DNA of 39,833 nt from Eubacteriaceae bacterium (GTDB lineage Bacteria; Bacillota; Clostridia; Peptostreptococcales; Anaerovoracaceae), in the NCBI GenBank assembly GCA_029012125.1, contig JAQXLM010000063.1, positions 1 through 39,833 of the forward strand, in the 5' to 3' direction. Shown piece by piece: positions 18,077-28,124 of the stretch (positions are counted from its first letter, which is position 1; every line of letters starts with the position of its first letter). The position numbers and the translations under genes are program-made. The notes below the pieces were generated by a model that had not been told where the DNA came from, searched no databases, and saw only the letters and a list, made by a program, of their open reading frames with translations.

Positions 18077-20707
18077 ATGGCTAAACTGGTATATTCCTTT
18101 AATGAGGGATCCAAGGACATGCGATCATTACTAGGTGGAAAGGGTGCCAATCTAGCAGAGATGACGAAAATCGGCCTTCCTGTACCATTTGGTTTTACCG
18201 TTACAACGGAAGCGTGTAACAAATACTACGAGGATGGGGAGAAACTGGATGAAAAGCTTGTGGAGGACATCTACGAGAAGATGGAAGAGCTGGAAACAGT
18301 CACAGGCAAGAAATTCGGTAATCCGGATAATCCACTTCTGGTTTCGGTAAGATCGGGTGCGGTTTTTTCAATGCCGGGCATGATGGATACAATCCTGAAT
18401 CTCGGTCTTAACGATGAAACAGCAGAGGGGCTGGCACGACTCACGGATAATGAAAGATTTGCATATGACAGCTACAGAAGATTTATTCAGATGTTCGGTG
18501 ACGTGGTTATGGAAATTTCCAAGTCAAAGTTCGATGAAATCTTTGACGGCCGAAAGGCAAAGGTGGGAGCTGAATATGATGTAGACCTTACCACCGACGA
18601 CTTAAAGGAAATAATTATTGGTTATAAGGCACTGGTAAAAGATGAAACAGGCCGCGACTTTCCTCAGGATCCTGCTGAACAGCTGCTGGAAGCCGTTCAG
18701 GCGGTATTCCGATCATGGAACAATGAAAGAGCGTGCCTTTACAGAAAACTTAACGGAATATCAAACAGTCTGGGGACAGCTGTAAATGTTCAGTCAATGG
18801 TATTTGGAAATATGGGTGACACGTCAGGAACAGGCGTGGCATTTACCCGTAATCCATCTAACGGTGAAAATGTTTTATACGGTGAATTCCTTGTAAATGC
18901 ACAGGGAGAAGACGTAGTAGCAGGAATAAGAACACCTAAACCCATTGCTGAAATGGCTGAAAGCTTCCCGGAAGTTTACAGTGATTTCGTAAGAATCGCT
19001 GATGTTCTGGAAACACACTACAAGGATCTACAGGACATGGAGTTTACTGTAGAGAGAAATAAGCTGTATATGCTTCAGACCAGAGCGGCCAAGAGAACAG
19101 CCGTATCAGCTGTTAAGGTTGCCGTTGACATGGTAAATGAAGGACTTATAGATAAGGAGACTGCTGTTCAAAGAATTGAACCTTCTCAGATAGACCAGTT
19201 ACTCCATCCGGCTTTTGATGCTGAGGGCGAAGAGAACGCAATGAAGCTTGCAACAGGTCTTCCTGCATCACCGGGTGCTGCTACGGGAGAAATCTTCTTC
19301 AGCGCTTCCAGCGCAGAAAAGGCTGTAGCTAATGGACATAAGGTCATTCTGGTTAGACAGGAAACATCGCCTGAGGATCTTGCCGGAATGGTTGCTGCTG
19401 AAGGCATTCTGACCGCAAGAGGAGGTATGACAAGCCACGCTGCTGTAGTTGCAAGAGGTATGGGAAAGTGCTGTGTTGCAGGATGTTCCAAGCTGATTGT
19501 GGATGAGGCAACCGGAACCCTTACTGTGGGAGACAGAGTGTATAGAGAGGGAGATTTCCTTTCAATAAACGGCACTAACGGTAATGTTTATGAGGGAAAA
19601 CTGGAAACTGTAGAAGTTGCTTTTTCAGATGATTTTAAAACTCTGATGTCATGGGCTGATGAGATACGAACTTTGAAAATCCGCACCAATGCGGATAATC
19701 CGAGAGATGCACGACAGGCACTGAAATTCGGTGCTGAGGGTATCGGACTATGCAGAACTGAGCATATGTTCTTTGAAGAAGACAGAATCCCGGCTATCAG
19801 ACAGATGATTATGTCTGAGACAAGAGAAGAAAGAGAAGTAGCACTGGAAAAGCTTTTGCCATTCCAGAAATCGGATTTCAAGAAAATATATGAGGTAATG
19901 GAGGACAGACCTGTTAACATCAGGCTTCTGGACCCACCGTTACATGAATTTCTTCCGCAGACAGAGGAAGAAATGGCAGAGCTGTCCAGGATTTCGGGTA
20001 CATCCATGGAAAAGCTGAAGAATATTGCAGCTGAACTCCATGAATTTAACCCTATGCTTGGTCACAGAGGCTGCAGACTGGCTGTTACATATCCTGAAAT
20101 TGCCCGTATGCAGACGAGAGCAATAATCGAGGCTGCTATTGAGGTGAAACAGGAAAGAGGATATAATATCGTTCCTGAGATTATGATTCCGCTGGTTGGA
20201 AATGTTGCGGAACTTGCAGATGTAAAGAAGACTGTGGTTGGAACCATAGAAGAATGCTTTGCAAAGTACGAAGAGACCTTGGAATACATGATTGGAACTA
20301 TGATTGAAGTTCCTCGAGCTGCGGTAACCGCCCATAAAATCGCAAAAGAAGCTGAGTTCTTCTCATTCGGAACCAATGATCTGACTCAGTTAACTTTCGG
20401 ATTCTCCAGAGATGACACCGGAAAGCTTATCAGAGAGTATATGGATAAGGGAATACTGACAGAGGATCCTTTCCAGACAATCGATCAGGAAGGTGTAGGT
20501 GAACTTATGGAAACCGCTGTTGCCCTTGGGCGTCAGACACGACCTAACATCAAGCTGGGTATCTGCGGGGAACACGGCGGAGAACCTGCCAGCATAGAAT
20601 TCTGCCATAGAATAGGCTTACATTATGTATCCTGTTCACCATTCAGAGTTCCCGTTGCGAGAATAGCGGCAGCCCAGGCAGCAATAAAAGCAAAGGAAGA
20701 AGACTAA
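18077..20707 (+). CDS. ppdK: Pyruvate, phosphate dikinase
   Basis: GGKGANLAEMTKIGLPVPFGFTVTTEAC, TARGGMTSHAAVVARGMGKCCVAG (catalytic His), FGTNDLTQLTFGFSRDD, LGICGEHGG. Confidence 0.98.
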   Translation: MAKLVYSFNEGSKDMRSLLGGKGANLAEMTKIGLPVPFGFTVTTEACNKYYEDGEKLDEKLVEDIYEKMEELETVTGKKFGNPDNPLLVSVRSGAVFSMPGMMDTILNLGLNDETAEGLARLTDNERFAYDSYRRFIQMFGDVVMEISKSKFDEIFDGRKAKVGAEYDVDLTTDDLKEIIIGYKALVKDETGRDFPQDPAEQLLEAVQAVFRSWNNERACLYRKLNGISNSLGTAVNVQSMVFGNMGDTSGTGVAFTRNPSNGENVLYGEFLVNAQGEDVVAGIRTPKPIAEMAESFPEVYSDFVRIADVLETHYKDLQDMEFTVERNKLYMLQTRAAKRTAVSAVKVAVDMVNEGLIDKETAVQRIEPSQIDQLLHPAFDAEGEENAMKLATGLPASPGAATGEIFFSASSAEKAVANGHKVILVRQETSPEDLAGMVAAEGILTARGGMTSHAAVVARGMGKCCVAGCSKLIVDEATGTLTVGDRVYREGDFLSINGTNGNVYEGKLETVEVAFSDDFKTLMSWADEIRTLKIRTNADNPRDARQALKFGAEGIGLCRTEHMFFEEDRIPAIRQMIMSETREEREVALEKLLPFQKSDFKKIYEVMEDRPVNIRLLDPPLHEFLPQTEEEMAELSRISGTSMEKLKNIAAELHEFNPMLGHRGCRLAVTYPEIARMQTRAIIEAAIEVKQERGYNIVPEIMIPLVGNVAELADVKKTVVGTIEECFAKYEETLEYMIGTMIEVPRAAVTAHKIAKEAEFFSFGTNDLTQLTFGFSRDDTGKLIREYMDKGILTEDPFQTIDQEGVGELMETAVALGRQTRPNIKLGICGEHGGEPASIEFCHRIGLHYVSCSPFRVPVARIAAAQAAIKAKEED

Positions 20708-20710
20708 CTA

Positions 20711-21187
20711 ATGAGGATATTGGGAACTGCTCAACTTTGGAATTTAATAATGACATCCCTTATTTCCATGGTACCGGTCCTGGAATTAAGAGGAGCTATT
20801 CCCGTAGGTGTAGCTTCCGGTCTGCCCGTTGGCACGGCTACACTTGCAGCGATAATAGGAAACATGATTCCTATTCCGTTTATAATAATTTTTACAAGGA
20901 AGATATTCGATTGGCTCAGAAGGAAGAGTGATTTCCTCGACAGCATTGTAAGGAAATTTGAAAACAAAGCTGAATCGAAGTCCGGGCTCATTGAAAAATA
21001 CAAATGGTTCGGGTTGGTCATTCTGGTGGCCATACCGTTACCGGGAACAGGTGCCTGGACAGGAGCCCTTGTGGCTGCTATGATGGATATGCGTCTTAAG
21101 AGAGCGTTTCCGGCTATTTTTCTTGGAGTTCTTATTGCAGGAGTTATAGTTGCATATGCTACTTACGGCGTTGTTATCCTGATATAG
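20711..21187 (+). CDS. Small multidrug export-like membrane protein (COG2426 type)
   Basis: LISMVPVLELRGAIPVG, VAIPLPGTGAWTGALVA, multiple TM segments. Confidence 0.85.
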   Translation: MRILGTAQLWNLIMTSLISMVPVLELRGAIPVGVASGLPVGTATLAAIIGNMIPIPFIIIFTRKIFDWLRRKSDFLDSIVRKFENKAESKSGLIEKYKWFGLVILVAIPLPGTGAWTGALVAAMMDMRLKRAFPAIFLGVLIAGVIVAYATYGVVILI

Positions 21188-21222
21188 GACAGATATAGCA
21201 GAACAAAAAGGAGGGGAATTAG

Positions 21223-21684
21223 ATGATTGAAAATTTGATACTTAGTGCTCCCGTGTTCTGGCTTGTTGCGGCAATTGTATTTGGCGTAATAGAAGCTTTA
21301 ACCATGGGACTGATTACAATATGGTTTGCCGGCGGATCCCTTGTGGCTCTGGTGGCAGCTGTACTTAACTTTTCCATACCGGTTCAGATTATCCTGTTCC
21401 TGGTTGTGTCCGTAGTTCTACTGATTGCAACCAGAAAGATATTCGTAGAAAAGCTTAATACAGGAAAGCAAATGACCAATGTCGGAGCTTTGATCGGCAA
21501 AATCGGTACTGTGAAAACTGACATTAATCCATTATCTGTAGGTACGGTAAACCTTTCCGGTCAGGTTTGGAGCGCTGTATGCGCAGATAACGATAAAACT
21601 GTGAAAGCAGGAGCAAAAGTAAAGGTTACAGCTATAGAAGGAGTTAAGCTTATAGTTGAACCGGAAGAAGAAATGAGGGGGTAA
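21223..21684 (+). CDS. NfeD family membrane protein
   Basis: N-terminal TM segments plus C-terminal NfeD-like OB domain (LIGKIGTVKTDINPLSVGTVNLSGQVWSAVCADNDKTVKAGAKVKVTAIEGVKLIVEP); precedes an SPFH gene. Confidence 0.9.
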   Translation: MIENLILSAPVFWLVAAIVFGVIEALTMGLITIWFAGGSLVALVAAVLNFSIPVQIILFLVVSVVLLIATRKIFVEKLNTGKQMTNVGALIGKIGTVKTDINPLSVGTVNLSGQVWSAVCADNDKTVKAGAKVKVTAIEGVKLIVEPEEEMRG

Positions 21685-21687
21685 AAC

Positions 21688-22614
21688 ATGTTAGGAAAGA
21701 TTATCATCGGGCTTCTGGTTTTGATTTTCATCGCTTTAGTAGCTACAAACATCAGAATCGTACCACAGGCAAGAGCTTATGTAATTGAAAGATTAGGTGC
21801 ATACAACGGCACATGGCAGGTAGGTCTACACTTTAAAATTCCGCTAATCGATAAGGTTGCGAGAAAAGTTTCCCTGAAAGAAAAGGTTATCGACTTCCCA
21901 CCACAGCCGGTTATCACTAAGGATAATGTAACTATGGAAATCGATACAGTTGTGTATTTCCAGATTACAGACCCTAAGCTTTACACATACGGTGTTGAAA
22001 GCCCAATGGATGCTATCGAGAATCTGACAGCAACTACACTGAGAAATATCATCGGTGAACTGGAGCTGGATGAATCTCTGACTTCCCGTGAACACATCAA
22101 TACTAAAATCAGACTGGTACTTGATGAAGCAACTGATCCTTGGGGAATCAAAATCAACCGTGTAGAAGTTAAGAATATCACTCCTCCAAAAGATATTCAG
22201 ATGGCTATGGAAAAGCAGATGCGTGCAGAACGTGAAAGAAGAGAAGCTATCCTGAAGGCAGAGGGTGAAAAGAAGTCAGCAGTTCTTATTGCAGAAGGTA
22301 ACAAGGAAGCGGTAATCTTAGAAGCTGAGGCTAACAAGGCATCCAAGATTCTGGAAGCTGAGGCAAGAAAGGAAGCTGCAATCCGTGAAGCTGAAGGTCA
22401 GGCTGAAGCTATCAGGATGGTACAGCAGGCTACAGCTGACGGTATCAAAATGCTGGTTGAATCACAGCCAAATAAGGAAATTATCGCCCTTAAGAGTCTG
22501 GATTCCTTCGCTAAGGCTGCAGACGGTCAGGCAACAAAACTTATAATTCCTTCAGAAATTTCAGGCCTGGCAGGTCTTGCAACTTCAATTAAAGAACTTG
22601 TGAAGGAAGACTAA
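21688..22614 (+). CDS. SPFH/Band 7 domain protein (QmcA/stomatin-like)
   Basis: IRIVPQARAYVIERLGAYNGTWQVGLHFKIPLID, LRNIIGELELDESLTSR, Ala/Glu-rich coiled-coil C-terminus. Confidence 0.95.
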   Translation: MLGKIIIGLLVLIFIALVATNIRIVPQARAYVIERLGAYNGTWQVGLHFKIPLIDKVARKVSLKEKVIDFPPQPVITKDNVTMEIDTVVYFQITDPKLYTYGVESPMDAIENLTATTLRNIIGELELDESLTSREHINTKIRLVLDEATDPWGIKINRVEVKNITPPKDIQMAMEKQMRAERERREAILKAEGEKKSAVLIAEGNKEAVILEAEANKASKILEAEARKEAAIREAEGQAEAIRMVQQATADGIKMLVESQPNKEIIALKSLDSFAKAADGQATKLIIPSEISGLAGLATSIKELVKED

Positions 22615-22638
22615 AAGACTGAAGAAGACTAATATAGG

Positions 22639-22671
22639 GAGACTGAATCGAAAGGGTTCAGTCTCTTTGTT
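22639..22671 (+). terminator. Rho-independent terminator after SPFH gene
   Basis: GAGACTGAA / TTCAGTCTC 9-bp stem followed by TTTGTT. Confidence 0.75.
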
Positions 22672-22693
22672 CAGGTAAGGAAACAGAAATTTT

Positions 22694-23752
22694 ATGAAAA
22701 AGCACGCTATTATTCCAATCTTTATTCCGCATAAGGGATGTCCCAACGACTGTATATTCTGCAATCAAAAGAAGATAACAGCCAGACAGGGTAACATTTC
22801 GGAGAAGGATGTCAGAAACACAATAGAGACCTATTTGTCGACTCTTGAAAACAGCAGTGTTGAGACCATAGAGCTGGCATTTTTCGGTGGAAGCTTTACA
22901 GGTATTCCCATGGAAGAGCAGTCTGCATTTCTTTCCATTGCCAAAGAATATAAGGACAGAGGACGTATACATAAAATACATATGTCCACAAGGCCGGACT
23001 ACATTAATGAAGAGATTCTTGACAATCTGAAGCGGTACGGTGCAGATACCATAGAACTGGGAGTTCAGTCCTTTGTGGATGAAATCCTGGAGAAATCCGG
23101 TCGGGGACACGACAGCAGCATCGTCTACAAAAGCAGTCAGCTGATTAAAGACTACGGGTTCGAGCTGGGAATTCAGCTTATGATTGGGCTTCCCGGTGAC
23201 ACTATGGAAACAGCTGTTTATTCTGCAAAAGAAACGGTAAGAATTAACCCTTCAATTGCCAGACTGTATCCCACAATCGTAATCAACGACACTGAGTTGT
23301 ACAATCAGTACAAGCAGGGACTCTATCTTCCGCTGAGTCAGGAGGAGGCAATTGCAAGAACCAAAGCCATGTACGAAATAATAGACGATGCGGGCATTAA
23401 TATCATAAGAGTTGGACTGAAAAGCAGCGACCTGATAAACGAAAATGGAGAAATCAGCGGAAACACCTATCATCCCGCGTTCCGTCAGCTTGTGGAGGGA
23501 GAAATTTCCCGGGACCGTATAGAAAAGGAACTGAAATCTATGAACTTTGATACATCAAAGTCAACAAAGGTGGATATCTTTTCCAACCCACAGACTTTTT
23601 CCGTAATGGTTGGTCACAAAGGCTGCAACAGGCAGTATTTTGATGAGAAATACCCTTATCTGAACATAGCTTACAAAACAGATGAAGAACTTGAACCAAA
23701 CAGATTCAAAGTAACCGAAAAAGAGGTGTGCAATGGTAAACATAGGAAATAA
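22694..23752 (+). CDS. Radical SAM protein (Elp3/HemN-like)
   Basis: [13 protein letters not shown] (CX3CX2C), [37 protein letters not shown]. Confidence 0.93.
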   Translation: MKKHAIIPIFIPHKGCPNDCIFCNQKKITARQGNISEKDVRNTIETYLSTLENSSVETIELAFFGGSFTGIPMEEQSAFLSIAKEYKDRGRIHKIHMSTRPDYINEEILDNLKRYGADTIELGVQSFVDEILEKSGRGHDSSIVYKSSQLIKDYGFELGIQLMIGLPGDTMETAVYSAKETVRINPSIARLYPTIVINDTELYNQYKQGLYLPLSQEEAIARTKAMYEIIDDAGINIIRVGLKSSDLINENGEISGNTYHPAFRQLVEGEISRDRIEKELKSMNFDTSKSTKVDIFSNPQTFSVMVGHKGCNRQYFDEKYPYLNIAYKTDEELEPNRFKVTEKEVCNGKHRK

Positions 23753-24401
23753 GTGGGATCAGGTGCTTGAAGGCGAATTTGACAAGGAATACTACCGGAA
23801 ACTGAGACAGTTTCTCATAGAGGAGTACAGAACTCAGACCGTATATCCCGATATGCATGATATTTTCAACGCACTGAAAGCCACATCTTATGAGAACGTA
23901 AAAGCTGTAATTCTTGGTCAGGATCCGTATCATGAACCGGGTCAGGCCCATGGGATGGCATTTTCCGTTAAACCGGGGGTAAAAACACCACCATCTCTGG
24001 TAAACATATATAAGGAGATAAAGGACGATCTTGGTCTGGAAATTCCTCAGACCGGCTATTTGGAAAGCTGGGCACAGCAGGGAGTTTTGCTTTTGAACAC
24101 CTGTCTGACTGTGAGGGCTCACAGAGCCAATTCTCACAGAGGCAAGGGATGGGAACAGTTTACAGACAGGGTAATAGAATTGCTGAATGAAAGGGAAAAA
24201 CCTGTGGTTTTCATTCTGTGGGGAGCCAATGCAAAAAGCAAGGAAAACCTCATAACCAACGGAAGACATCTGGTACTGAAGGGCGCTCATCCCAGTCCCC
24301 TGTCAGCATACAACGGCTTTTACGGAGGAAGATATTTTTCCAAAACCAATGAATTCCTGGAGAAAAACGGCGAAAAACCTATTTGCTGGGAAATAAAATA
24401 G
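23733..24401 (+). CDS. ung: Uracil-DNA glycosylase
   Basis: [49 protein letters not shown]. Confidence 0.98.
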   Translation: MVNIGNKWDQVLEGEFDKEYYRKLRQFLIEEYRTQTVYPDMHDIFNALKATSYENVKAVILGQDPYHEPGQAHGMAFSVKPGVKTPPSLVNIYKEIKDDLGLEIPQTGYLESWAQQGVLLLNTCLTVRAHRANSHRGKGWEQFTDRVIELLNEREKPVVFILWGANAKSKENLITNGRHLVLKGAHPSPLSAYNGFYGGRYFSKTNEFLEKNGEKPICWEIK

Positions 24402-24409
24402 TGTATAAT
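24383..24409 (+). promoter_or_regulatory. Possible promoter for lemA
   Basis: TTGCTG-15 nt-TATAAT at the 3' end of ung; short spacer. Confidence 0.35.
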
Positions 24410-24443
24410 AATACATAAATAACAATAACACGGAGGTATTGAT

Positions 24444-24998
24444 ATGAAATTTGCAATCGGAATCATCGTAGTTTTAGTGATTATCGCTATATGGGTAATT
24501 ACAGGATATAACGGATTCATCAAGGCGAAGAACAATGTGGAAGAAGGCTTCTCAACTATGGATGTATATCTAAAGAAGAGATATGACCTTATCCCTAATC
24601 TGGTAGAAACGGTTAAGGGATATGCAAAGCATGAATCAGAAACCTTGACAAAGGTTATTGAGGCAAGAAACATGGCTCAGTCTGCAACAACAATAGAAGA
24701 TAAGATTGCCGGAGAAACAGCTCTCACAGGTACGCTGAAGAGCCTGTTTGCAGTAGCGGAAAGTTACCCTGATTTAAAGGCCAATACAAACTTCATGGAT
24801 TTACAGCAGCAGCTGAAGTCCATCGAAGAAGATATTGCCAATTCAAGAAAATACTACAATGCGGTTGTTAAGGTTTTCAACAATAAATGCGAAATGTTCC
24901 CAAGCAATATTCTTGCAGGAGTTTTCCACTTTACCAAGAAGCCGATGTTTGAAGTGGACGGAGCAGATGAACGCAAAAATGTAAAGGTGGAATTTTAA
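24444..24998 (+). CDS. lemA: LemA family protein
   Basis: N-terminal TM plus YNGFIKAKNNVEEGFSTMDVYLKKRYDLIPNLVETVKGYAKHE. Confidence 0.96.
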   Translation: MKFAIGIIVVLVIIAIWVITGYNGFIKAKNNVEEGFSTMDVYLKKRYDLIPNLVETVKGYAKHESETLTKVIEARNMAQSATTIEDKIAGETALTGTLKSLFAVAESYPDLKANTNFMDLQQQLKSIEEDIANSRKYYNAVVKVFNNKCEMFPSNILAGVFHFTKKPMFEVDGADERKNVKVEF

Positions 24999-26863
24999 TG
25001 AAACGAATTGTAGTAATTCTGGCTATGGCACTGGTAATGACCTTGTCGATACCCGCTGCTGCCTTTGCCGGAAGTGGATTTACCACAAGCAGATATGATG
25101 TAGATGTAGACATAACGGCAAGCCATGTGTGCAAGATAACGGAAAACATCAAAGTAAACTTTACTGAGGCACGTCATGGCATTTTCAGATATATTCCTTA
25201 TGAGCAGGGAATATATACTATCAAGAAAATTAACGTAACCAGAGATCCTTATGAGGTTTCCACAGAATACAATAACGGATGGCATAAGATAATAAAAATC
25301 GGCGATCCTGACGAAGAAGTTTCAGGTGAGCATTTCTATGTAATCGGCTATAACATTGTGGGTTACGAGGACGGAGATACAGAAAATGATTATCTGTCGC
25401 TGGATCTTCTACCTACAGGATGGGACACCTCTATAAAGAAGAGCCATATCAAGGTAAAGCTTCCTAAGGCAATTGATGAAAATCAGCTTAAACTGTATGT
25501 AGGTCAGTACGGCGCGTCAAACAATGAAGCAGATATAGATTTTAAATATAACAAAAAAACAAACATCATAGAGATAAAAGCCAAAAATCTTGAAAAAGGC
25601 TGTGGGATAACTATCAGTGCCCAGCTTCCTGAAGGCTACTGGGAGAACCCTGCCAACAGAAAATGGATGTCCGTTCCGCTGATTGCAGTGCTGGGAGCGG
25701 TTCCGCTTCTTCTGATACTGTTGTGGTTCCTGTTCGGAAGAGACCCTAAAGTGATTAAGCCTGTTGAATTCTATCCACCGGAACAGATGACATCGGCAGA
25801 GATAGGCTACGTTATAGACGGAAGCGTGGATTACAAGGATCTTATTTCGCTGATTATGTATTTCGCAGGAAAAGGCTATATCACAATAACCGAATACAAG
25901 AAAAATCAGTTCAGTCTGACTAAAATCAAGGAGATTGACAGAAGTGAGAAGCATTTTGCAAAGACCTTCTTCAGAGGTCTCTTTGATGAAGGAGACACGG
26001 TTAAAACGGATGAACTTCCGGCATCCTTCGGAGATGACTTCATGCTTGCTCAGCAGCAGCTTAGAGATTACTACAGAGGAAAGAAATCACTGTTTACGTT
26101 GTCATCAAAGATATGTCGTACCGTTGGTATAGGCCTGATGTTCATGCCACCTATAATCGCTGTGGCAATTGCAGCAGCAGCAACCTTCAGGCCGATGTAT
26201 TTACTGTCACTGATACCTATTGGATTATGTACTGTAATCAGTATGCTCTACATAGTGCTTCTATTTGACAAGTGGGACGCTACAGGCAGAGCTCAGAGAA
26301 AGGTGAGGGTTGTTTTCGGAGGACTGTTTGCATGTCTTGGAGTAGGAATTTCTGCATTTATAACAGCCAGCCTTATGGAAAACATCCTGTATGCTGTATT
26401 GGTTGTGGCTTCTGCTCTTGTATCCCTTGTGGCAGTTGTGTTTATGAAAAAGAGATCCGCTCAGAGCGCCGCTCTTTATGGCAGAGTTCTTGGCTTCCGT
26501 GATTTCATTGAAAATGCGGAGCTGGAAAAGCTGAACATGCTTGTGGAGGATGATCCTGAATACTTCTATAACATTCTTCCATACGCATATGTTATGGGAT
26601 TGTCAGATAAGTGGGCAAAGAAGTTCGAAAAGATTAAAATCAATCAGCCTGAATGGTATTACGGCTACGGCTCGGATCCATTGTACAGCGCTTTGTGGTA
26701 CAGCCATATGTTCCGCAACTGTGCTGAAACAGTTCAGACAAATGTGATAAAAAATATGGTAGAAGCAGCTTCAGACACCGGTGGAGGCAGCATCGGAGGA
26801 GGCTTCGGCGGAGGCGGTTTCTCCGGAGGCGGCTTTGGCGGTGGAGGCGGCGGAAGCTGGTAA
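24998..26863 (+). CDS. DUF2207-type predicted membrane protein with Gly-rich C-terminus
   Basis: Signal peptide; TTSRYDVDVDITASHVCKITENIKVNFTEARHGIFRYIPY; two TM regions; C-terminus GGGSIGGGFGGGGFSGGGFGGGGGGSW. Confidence 0.88.
   Translation: MKRIVVILAMALVMTLSIPAAAFAGSGFTTSRYDVDVDITASHVCKITENIKVNFTEARHGIFRYIPYEQGIYTIKKINVTRDPYEVSTEYNNGWHKIIKIGDPDEEVSGEHFYVIGYNIVGYEDGDTENDYLSLDLLPTGWDTSIKKSHIKVKLPKAIDENQLKLYVGQYGASNNEADIDFKYNKKTNIIEIKAKNLEKGCGITISAQLPEGYWENPANRKWMSVPLIAVLGAVPLLLILLWFLFGRDPKVIKPVEFYPPEQMTSAEIGYVIDGSVDYKDLISLIMYFAGKGYITITEYKKNQFSLTKIKEIDRSEKHFAKTFFRGLFDEGDTVKTDELPASFGDDFMLAQQQLRDYYRGKKSLFTLSSKICRTVGIGLMFMPPIIAVAIAAAATFRPMYLLSLIPIGLCTVISMLYIVLLFDKWDATGRAQRKVRVVFGGLFACLGVGISAFITASLMENILYAVLVVASALVSLVAVVFMKKRSAQSAALYGRVLGFRDFIENAELEKLNMLVEDDPEYFYNILPYAYVMGLSDKWAKKFEKIKINQPEWYYGYGSDPLYSALWYSHMFRNCAETVQTNVIKNMVEAASDTGGGSIGGGFGGGGFSGGGFGGGGGGSW
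26782..26860 (+). repeat. Gly-rich low-complexity coding repeat (GGxGGG units)
   Basis: Repeated GGAGGC/GGCGGAGGC units encoding GGGFGGGGFSGGGFGGGGGGSW. Confidence 0.8.
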
Positions 26864-26874
26864 ATCAAAAAAAT

Positions 26875-26927
26875 ACGGGCAGACCCTTGACTTACATGAG
26901 TGCAAGCAGGGTATGCCCGTTTTTTTC
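26875..26927. terminator. Bidirectional terminator between convergent genes
   Basis: ACGGGCA-GACCCTTG ... CAAGCAGGGTA-TGCCCGT with T tract right and A tract left. Confidence 0.9.
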
Positions 26928-26939
26928 AGCTTTTAACTT

Positions 26940-28088
26940 TTACTTCAATTTTTCTATAGTAGGCTTTACATGGTAGAAATCACGAAGTTTCTCGTACTGC
27001 TCCTGAGCCTTCAGTGCCTTTGGAGATCCGGGTACTCCAGTTTTAACAGCTTTGATCATTATATTTCTTGCCGTATGTTCCAGACTGGTGAATTCGATCA
27101 TCGCCACATCGTAACCGGCCGCCTCCAGCTTAAGCCCGCGAAGGCCGTCAGTCAGATATTCCGTCAGACGATCCTTTAATATACCGTGCTTCAGCATAGG
27201 CTGATGAATTTCATCTTTAATCTGGCTGAAAAGCTCATGCTGGCAGCATGGCACAGAAAGAATTACCTTGGTATTCCATTTTACCGAGTTTATCAAAGCG
27301 TAATCTGTAGCCGTATCGCAGGCGTGAAGCGTTACAACCATATCAGCATTGTCATCTGTATAGTCTGCAATATCTCCCATTAGGAATCTGAGTTCACTGT
27401 ATCCTAAATCTGCTGCTATCTTATTGCAGAAATCTATCACGTCCTTTTTCAGATCAAGGCCTATAATCTCTACATTTCTATTTTTTACAACCTTAAGATA
27501 GTGGTACAACGCAAAAGTCAGATAGGCCTTTCCGCAGCCAAAATCGATGATTTTAAGGGTCTTGTCTTTTGGCAGGTGTGGAAATACATCCTCTACAATT
27601 TCCAGATATCTGTTTATCTGGCGGAATTTGCTGTAATGGCGATCCACAACCTTTCCTTTACTGTCCATAACCCCCAGTCTTATCAGAAAATCGCAGGGTA
27701 CTCCGTCGGGAATAATGTATTTCTTGGTACGGTTGTGGTCAAGACTGGGCATTCCCTTGGTTGCAGGTCCGGTGGTTATGCGCGGCTTTGCCGGTTTGGA
27801 AGCCAGTACCTGAATATCCTCGGCTCTTGTAAAAATATTAATCTGTTTGAACTCCTCCTTCAGAAGCCTTTCTGACTCCGTGGCAGCTTCCTCAGAAGAC
27901 ATGTTATTGTGGGTGACTTTTTTATCAAAGTTGTATTCTACCTGATATTTTAAATCACCGCCTATTTTAACCGGTCTGATGATGACCTTGCTGTATTCTA
28001 TGGACTTTTTTCTCTTTGACGAAAAAACCATGCGAATGAGGTCTTCACCGCTAAATATAGTTTTAAATAATGTTTGCAGCTGATCCAT
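26940..28088 (-). CDS. Class I SAM-dependent methyltransferase (Methyltransf_32-like)
   Basis: LKIIDFGCGKAYLTFALYHYL, EIIGLDLKKDVIDFC, VVTLHACDTATDYAL, VPCCQHEL. Confidence 0.85.
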   Translation of the reverse strand: MDQLQTLFKTIFSGEDLIRMVFSSKRKKSIEYSKVIIRPVKIGGDLKYQVEYNFDKKVTHNNMSSEEAATESERLLKEEFKQINIFTRAEDIQVLASKPAKPRITTGPATKGMPSLDHNRTKKYIIPDGVPCDFLIRLGVMDSKGKVVDRHYSKFRQINRYLEIVEDVFPHLPKDKTLKIIDFGCGKAYLTFALYHYLKVVKNRNVEIIGLDLKKDVIDFCNKIAADLGYSELRFLMGDIADYTDDNADMVVTLHACDTATDYALINSVKWNTKVILSVPCCQHELFSQIKDEIHQPMLKHGILKDRLTEYLTDGLRGLKLEAAGYDVAMIEFTSLEHTARNIMIKAVKTGVPGSPKALKAQEQYEKLRDFYHVKPTIEKLK

Positions 28089-28124
28089 ATTTCATCCTCC
28101 GTGAATATCTTAACATATTTATTT

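Noticed and set aside
23706-24290. 194-aa antisense ORF over ung
   Set aside because: Overlaps the clearly conserved uracil-DNA glycosylase; no independent support.
26782-26860. GGAGGC-type repeats considered as a CRISPR or tandem DNA repeat
   Set aside because: Irregular units, in frame and encoding a Gly-rich tail; no spacers.
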